Assembly (NCBI RefSeq): GCF_030407765.1 | Contig: NZ_JASDCU010000011.1 | Coordinates: 2,128 to 66,127, forward strand | Direction: 5' to 3' | Length of the DNA: 64,000 nt | Source of the DNA: Microbacterium sp. APC 3901 | GTDB taxonomy: Bacteria; Actinomycetota; Actinomycetes; Actinomycetales; Microbacteriaceae | Part shown: positions 59,966 to 64,000 of the stretch, in pieces | How positions within the stretch are numbered: position 1 is the first letter of the stretch | Layout: each line of letters begins with the position of its first letter | Notes under the pieces: model-generated | What the model was told of the DNA's origin: nothing | Database searches by the model: none | What the model saw: only the letters and a program-made list of their open reading frames with translations | Position numbers and translations under genes: made by a program

Positions 59966-61172
59966 CTCTGGCAGCACCGGCTCTGGAGGCCTCGCCGCCA
60001 GGGTGTCGCTCGGACGCCGGTTCACCCCGGTGTCGACCGAATTCCTGATGATCGCGTCGGCCGCGCTGATGCTGACCATCTTCGGTCTCGTGATGGTGCT
60101 CTCGGCGACGAGTGCGACCGCCGTGTCCAACGGGGAGAACCCGATGGACGGCGCTCTGCGGCAGGGGATCTTCGCCGTGCTCGGCGTGCCGCTGATGTTC
60201 CTGATCTCGCGGCTTCCGATCGCGTTCCTCAAGCGCATGGCGTGGCCTGCGCTGTTCGGCGCCATCGCGCTGCAGCTGCTCGTGTTCACGCCGCTCGGCA
60301 TCGAGGACGGCGGAAACCGCAACTGGATCAAGGTCGCGGGGTTCACCCTGCAGCCGTCTGAGTTCCTCAAGCTCGCGCTTGCGGTGTGGATCGGCTTCGT
60401 ACTGATGCGCAAGCACACCATGCTCGGCACCTGGCACCAGGTCTTCATCCCGGTGGTGCCCGTCGGCGCGCTGGCGATCGGAACGGTCTTGGCGGGCAAG
60501 GACCTCGGCACCGCCATGGTGCTCGTCATCATCCTGCTCGGCTGCCTCTTCTTCTCAGGCGTGAAGCTCCGGCTGTTCATCCTGCCGGTGCTGCTCGGGG
60601 TCGCCGCCGTCATCGCACTCGCCGTCACGAGCCCTGACCGCATGCGGCGCATCACCGCGACATGCTCCGACATGTCTGCCTACACGGGTGACTGCTACCA
60701 GTCGATCCACGGGATCTGGGGCATGGCCTCCGGCGGCGTCTTCGGAGTGGGCCTCGGCAACTCGCAGGAGAAGTACGGCTGGCTGCCCGCCGCCGGCAAC
60801 GACTTCATCTTCGCCATCGTCGGCGAGGAACTGGGATTGATCGGCTGCATCGTCGTGCTGGCGCTGTTCACGCTCTTCACCGTCGGCGCCTTCCACATCA
60901 TCCGCAAGACCGCAGACCCGTTCATCCGCGTCGCGGCCGGTGGCATCACCGTCTGGATCACCGGGCAGGCGGTCTTCAACATCGGCGTCGTGATCGGGCT
61001 GTTCCCCGTCATGGGTGTGCCGCTGCCCTTCATGTCGCAGGGTGGCACAGCGCTTCTGGCTGTGCTCGTCGCCTGCGGAGTGCTGCTCTCCTTCGCACGC
61101 ACGATCGCCGTCGCCGAGGGCCGTTCGCCTGAACGGGCCGCTTCAGCAGGGCGGGGTAAGGTCACACGGTGA
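59934..61172 (+). CDS. ftsW: Septal peptidoglycan polymerase FtsW (SEDS family)
   Basis: 412 aa with about ten membrane helices. Polymerises lipid II glycan strands at the septum with FtsI. SEDS landmarks: MIASAALMLTIFGLVMVLSA, FTLQPSEFLKLALAVWIG, AGKDLGTAMVLVIILLGC, GLGNSQEKYGWLPAAGNDFI then FAIVGEELGLIG, and PLPFMSQGGTALLAVLVACG. The extracytoplasmic loop has two Cys (ATCSDMSAYTGDCYQS). ATG 59934 has GGGGAG 6 nt upstream and lies inside the murD end. The stop overlaps the murG GTG. Confidence 0.94.
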   Translation: MTQVERPHRSDSGSTGSGGLAARVSLGRRFTPVSTEFLMIASAALMLTIFGLVMVLSATSATAVSNGENPMDGALRQGIFAVLGVPLMFLISRLPIAFLKRMAWPALFGAIALQLLVFTPLGIEDGGNRNWIKVAGFTLQPSEFLKLALAVWIGFVLMRKHTMLGTWHQVFIPVVPVGALAIGTVLAGKDLGTAMVLVIILLGCLFFSGVKLRLFILPVLLGVAAVIALAVTSPDRMRRITATCSDMSAYTGDCYQSIHGIWGMASGGVFGVGLGNSQEKYGWLPAAGNDFIFAIVGEELGLIGCIVVLALFTLFTVGAFHIIRKTADPFIRVAAGGITVWITGQAVFNIGVVIGLFPVMGVPLPFMSQGGTALLAVLVACGVLLSFARTIAVAEGRSPERAASAGRGKVTR

Positions 61173-62245
61173 CCACGTACCTTCTCGCCGGCGGTGGAAC
61201 CGCCGGTCACGTCAACCCCCTGCTCGCCGTCGCCGACGCGCTGCGCGCCCGTGACAGTGAGGCGACCGTTCTTGTGCTGGGAACGGCCGAGGGCCTCGAG
61301 TCCCGTCTCGTGCCGGCCAGGGGATATGAGCTGCTCATCGTCGACAAGGTCCCGTTCCCTCGGCGGCCCGACAGACAGGCCGCGATGTTCCCGGCCAGAT
61401 TCCGTCGAGCGATCGCCCAGGTGCGCGATCACATCCGCGCTCACGGCGTCGACGTCGTCGTCGGGTTCGGAGGCTACGCCTCTGCTCCGGCCTACGTCGC
61501 CGCAGGCCGCGAGAGAGTCCCGTTCGTGGTGCACGAGGCCAACGCGAAGCCCGGGCTCGCCAACGTGCTGGGTGCGCGTCGGGCAGCAGCCACGGGAGTC
61601 GCCTTCGCCGGGACACCTCTGCGAGGCGGTGAGGTGGTGGGCATGCCGCTGCGGCGCGAGGTCATCGAGCTCGACCGCACAGCTCTGCGTGACGAAGCTG
61701 CAGCGAGCTTCGGGCTCGACCCCGCGCGCCCTGTCCTTCTCGTCTTCGGCGGCTCGCTGGGGGCCCAGCGGCTGAACGAGGCCATCGCCGACTCCTGGGG
61801 CGACGTCCTGGCCGCCGGCTGGCAGCTGCTGCACGTCACGGGCGAGCGCAGCGATCTCGCAGACCTAGAGGTTCCCGGCTACGCGATGCGCCGATATGTC
61901 GACCGGATGGATCTCGCGTTCGCCCTCGCCGACCTCATCGTCTCGAGATCGGGCGCCGCCACAGTGAGCGAGATCAGCGCGCTCGGGATCCCGGCACTGT
62001 ATGTGCCGTATTCGGTGGGCAACGGCGAGCAGCGGCTGAACGCGGCATCGGCGGTGGCGGCCGGTGCTGCGCGTCTGCTCGACGACGCCACCTTCGACGG
62101 CGATGCGATGCGCCGACTCGTGATCCCGGTCATGAAGGATCAGCAACAGCTCGCAGCCATGCAGGCTGCCGCGCGAGAGGTCGGCACCCGCAGCGGCACA
62201 GAGAACCTCATCGCCCTGGTGGATCGCGCTCTCAGTGCTCCCTGA
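61169..62245 (+). CDS. murG: UDP-GlcNAc--lipid I GlcNAc transferase MurG
   Basis: 358 aa. Membrane-associated GT28 glycosyltransferase converting lipid I to lipid II. GGGTAGHVNPLLAVADAL is the first Gly-rich loop. VVGFGGYASAPAY, VVHEANAKPGLAN, VFGGSLGAQRLNEAI and SRSGAATVSEISALGIPALY are diagnostic. GTG 61169 overlaps the ftsW stop (GTGA). Confidence 0.95.
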   Translation: MTTYLLAGGGTAGHVNPLLAVADALRARDSEATVLVLGTAEGLESRLVPARGYELLIVDKVPFPRRPDRQAAMFPARFRRAIAQVRDHIRAHGVDVVVGFGGYASAPAYVAAGRERVPFVVHEANAKPGLANVLGARRAAATGVAFAGTPLRGGEVVGMPLRREVIELDRTALRDEAAASFGLDPARPVLLVFGGSLGAQRLNEAIADSWGDVLAAGWQLLHVTGERSDLADLEVPGYAMRRYVDRMDLAFALADLIVSRSGAATVSEISALGIPALYVPYSVGNGEQRLNAASAVAAGAARLLDDATFDGDAMRRLVIPVMKDQQQLAAMQAAAREVGTRSGTENLIALVDRALSAP

Positions 62246-62294
62246 CATCGCCGTAGACACGGCTCCGCGACGCTGCAACGTCATCACCGAAAAG

Positions 62295-62300
62295 TAGACT
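62295..62300 (+). promoter_or_regulatory. -10 box TAGACT of murC
   Basis: Ends 9 nt before ATG 62310 in the only sizeable gap of the dcw operon (64 bp). It suggests an internal promoter for murC-ftsQ with little or no leader. Confidence 0.5.
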
Positions 62301-62309
62301 GAACCCGAC

Positions 62310-63707
62310 ATGATCAGACCTGACCTCACCCTCCCGATCCCCGAGTCGATCTCCTCCGCGCACTTCATCGGCATCGGCGGATCCGGCATGAGCGGGCTCG
62401 CCAAGATGTTCCTCGATGCGGGCATCCGCGTGTCAGGCAGCGACCGCGCCGACAGCGACAACCTGCGCGCACTCGAGGCGGCCGGAGCCGTCGTGCACGT
62501 CGGGCACGATGCCGACCATCTCGGCGACGCGGACACGGTGGTCCACACGGGCGCGATCTGGCCCGAGAACCCCGAGTTCGTCACCGCCAAGGAGCGCGGG
62601 CTGCACGTCATCCACCGCTCGCAGGCGCTGCACTGGCTGATCGGCTCGCGGCGACTCGTCTCGGTAGCCGGCGCCCACGGCAAGACCACGTCGACCGGCA
62701 TGATCGTGACCGCGCTCCAAGAGCTCGGCGCCGACCCGAACTTCGTCAACGGTGGCGTAATCGAACAGCTCGGCGTCTCCAGCGCGACGGGGTCGGGCGA
62801 GCTCTTCGTGATCGAGGCGGACGAGTCCGACGGCACGTTCCTGCTCTACGACACCGCGGTCGCCCTCATCACGAATGTGGACCCGGATCACCTCGACCAC
62901 TACGGCTCCGATGAGGCATTCCACGATGCGTTCGTGCGCTTCGCCGACGCGGCCACGGAGGCCGTCGTCATCTCGAGCGACGACCCCGGAGCGCTGCGCG
63001 TGGGCGCAGGTCTCTCGCACCCTCACGTCATCACTTTCGGGCAGGCGGAGGGTGCGGACGTCAGGGTGACCGACATCGTGACGGACGGGCCCGTCTCGGC
63101 CACGGTGAGCCGGGGATCGGAGAGCGTGCGCCTGCAGCTCGCCGTGCCCGGCGTGCACAACGCGATCAACGCGGCCGGGGCCATCACGGTGCTCCTGGCG
63201 GTCGGCTTCGGCCTGGCCGAGTCCGCGCGCGCCGTCGAGGGGTTCGCCGGCACTGTCCGTCGCCTCGAGCAGCACGGTGTCGAGCGCGGTGTCACGGTCT
63301 ACGACGACTACTCCCACCACCCGACAGAGGTGCGGGCGGCGCTCGAGGCCATGCGATCGATCGCCGGCTCAGGCAGGATCATCGCGATCCAGCAGCCGCA
63401 CACCTACTCGCGCACGCAGCACATGTTCCGCGAGTTCGCCGACGTGCTCGAGACGTACGCCGATCACACGGTCGTGCTCGACGTCTACGGCGCTCGGGAA
63501 GACCCGGTTCCCGGCGTCACCGGCGAGCTGGTGAGCGGCGCGTTCCGCGATCCCTCGCACGTGCACTTCGTGGCCGACTGGCAGCAGGCGGCCGATTACA
63601 CGGCGTCAGTGGCCCGCGACGGCGACTTCGTCGTCACGCTCGGCTGCGGCAACGTGTACCAGATCATCCCGCAGGTGCTCGAGTCGCTGCGGACCACCGA
63701 GGTCTAG
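62310..63707 (+). CDS. murC: UDP-N-acetylmuramate--L-alanine ligase
   Basis: 465 aa. First Mur ligase: adds L-Ala to UDP-MurNAc. [20 protein letters not shown] at the N-terminus, ATP loop [19 protein letters not shown] (about residues 116-134), [22 protein letters not shown], and the C-terminal [18 protein letters not shown] and [15 protein letters not shown]. All MurC-specific. A -10 box lies just upstream, giving the gene its own promoter. Three nt separate its stop from the ftsQ start. Confidence 0.95.
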   Translation: MIRPDLTLPIPESISSAHFIGIGGSGMSGLAKMFLDAGIRVSGSDRADSDNLRALEAAGAVVHVGHDADHLGDADTVVHTGAIWPENPEFVTAKERGLHVIHRSQALHWLIGSRRLVSVAGAHGKTTSTGMIVTALQELGADPNFVNGGVIEQLGVSSATGSGELFVIEADESDGTFLLYDTAVALITNVDPDHLDHYGSDEAFHDAFVRFADAATEAVVISSDDPGALRVGAGLSHPHVITFGQAEGADVRVTDIVTDGPVSATVSRGSESVRLQLAVPGVHNAINAAGAITVLLAVGFGLAESARAVEGFAGTVRRLEQHGVERGVTVYDDYSHHPTEVRAALEAMRSIAGSGRIIAIQQPHTYSRTQHMFREFADVLETYADHTVVLDVYGAREDPVPGVTGELVSGAFRDPSHVHFVADWQQAADYTASVARDGDFVVTLGCGNVYQIIPQVLESLRTTEV

Positions 63708-63710
63708 CAG

Positions 63711-64000
63711 ATGCGTCGTCCGCCTCCGCTCCCCACGCCTCCCGCGGGTCTCGCGGAGGGCGCGCCCCGACGACGGGCGAAGTCGGAGACCAGGGGCCGC
63801 GCGCGAGACGTCGACCATGACGAACAGTCAGCCGGCGGAGTCACCCCGCTGAAGCTCGAGGCCGACGCGGACACGGCTGAGGATGCCGCGGTGCGGCCGA
63901 CCTCCACTCGTGACGTCTGGCGCGCGGCGAGAGCGCGGCGCAAGGCGCTGCGGGCGGAGATCAGGCGGTTCACGCAGAGGTCGCGTCGACGTCGCATCGT
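63711..64000 (+). CDS. ftsQ: FtsQ/DivIB N-terminus (partial)
   Basis: The first 96 codons; the gene continues past the right edge. The visible part is only the cytoplasmic tail: Pro-rich start (RRPPPLPTPPAG), acidic middle (LEADADTAEDAAV) and very basic end (ARRKALRAEIRRFTQRSRRR) that should lead into the membrane helix. No POTRA domain is visible yet. The call rests on position after murC and on the long basic tail typical of actinobacterial FtsQ. Confidence 0.7.
   Translation, partial: MRRPPPLPTPPAGLAEGAPRRRAKSETRGRARDVDHDEQSAGGVTPLKLEADADTAEDAAVRPTSTRDVWRAARARRKALRAEIRRFTQRSRRRRI

Overview
The window is a gene-dense, high-GC segment of a Gram-positive actinobacterial chromosome. Gene content, gene order and codon use fit Microbacteriaceae, most likely Microbacterium; that genus call is inference, since no 16S rRNA is present. 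Almost every gene has a recognisable actinobacterial counterpart, and long stretches are collinear with two blocks of the Mycobacterium tuberculosis chromosome (about Rv1691-Rv1713 and about Rv2187-Rv2151).

Layout. 1-14.8 kb (+): end of an acidic (Asp-Ala)n protein, HAD-IIA phosphatase, a 58-aa protein, tlyA, nadK, recN, pyrG, an ADP-ribose-type Nudix hydrolase, xerD, an orphan parA, scpA-scpB, rluB, tyrA, cmk and der. Most junctions are ATGA/GTGA stop-start overlaps, so this is one or two translationally coupled operons for rRNA modification, repair, chromosome dimer resolution and condensation. 14.9-21.9 kb is more variable: a Nudix-NYN fusion, a DUF222/HNH endonuclease, an S4 protein, a lysoplasmalogenase-like membrane protein, GNAT and HhH genes, tRNA-Pro(GGG), several small unknown proteins and an AT-richer patch of about 480 bp with a long palindrome. 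21.9-27.7 kb (-) is the mutagenic translesion cassette imuA'-imuB-dnaE2. 27.9-31.1 kb (+): an A24 peptidase, a small unknown, a CYTH protein and a two-gene type III polyketide synthase/methyltransferase locus. 31.2-36.1 kb: lpd and a CopC-like protein (-), garA-ftsR-merR (+), then an orphan ParA (-). 36.2-42.1 kb (+): pyruvate carboxylase, a giant MinD/EspI-like ATPase with Glu-Pro repeats, and peptide deformylase. 42.2-51.3 kb: fadD, plsC, aroG, a PASTA kinase in the pknL position, a LysM cell-wall enzyme, an Rv2175c homologue and a polyprenyl synthase. 51.4-64 kb (+) is the division and cell wall (dcw) cluster: DUF3040, mraZ, rsmH, ftsL, ftsI, murF, mraY, murD, ftsW, murG, murC and the start of ftsQ. 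murE is missing from its usual place.

Themes. (1) About 19 genes have a TAnnnT-like -10 box ending only 6-9 nt before the start codon, which implies leaderless mRNAs and settles many start sites. (2) Two near-identical LexA/SOS-like boxes lie before the DUF222/HNH gene and before imuA', suggesting co-induction by DNA damage. (3) The mraZ promoter has three 10-bp GTGGAG repeats, with a mirror-image set about 100 bp upstream. (4) scpB and rluB are separated by an 86-bp insertion/duplication that created a 29-codon ORF while keeping stop-start coupling. (5) There are three ParA/MinD ATPases and no parB. No CRISPR array, prophage or intact insertion sequence was seen. No clearly novel multi-gene system was found; the best candidates are the SOS-box pair, the scpB-rluB insertion, the Nudix-NYN fusion, the EspI-like repeat ATPase and the two-sided mraZ operator.
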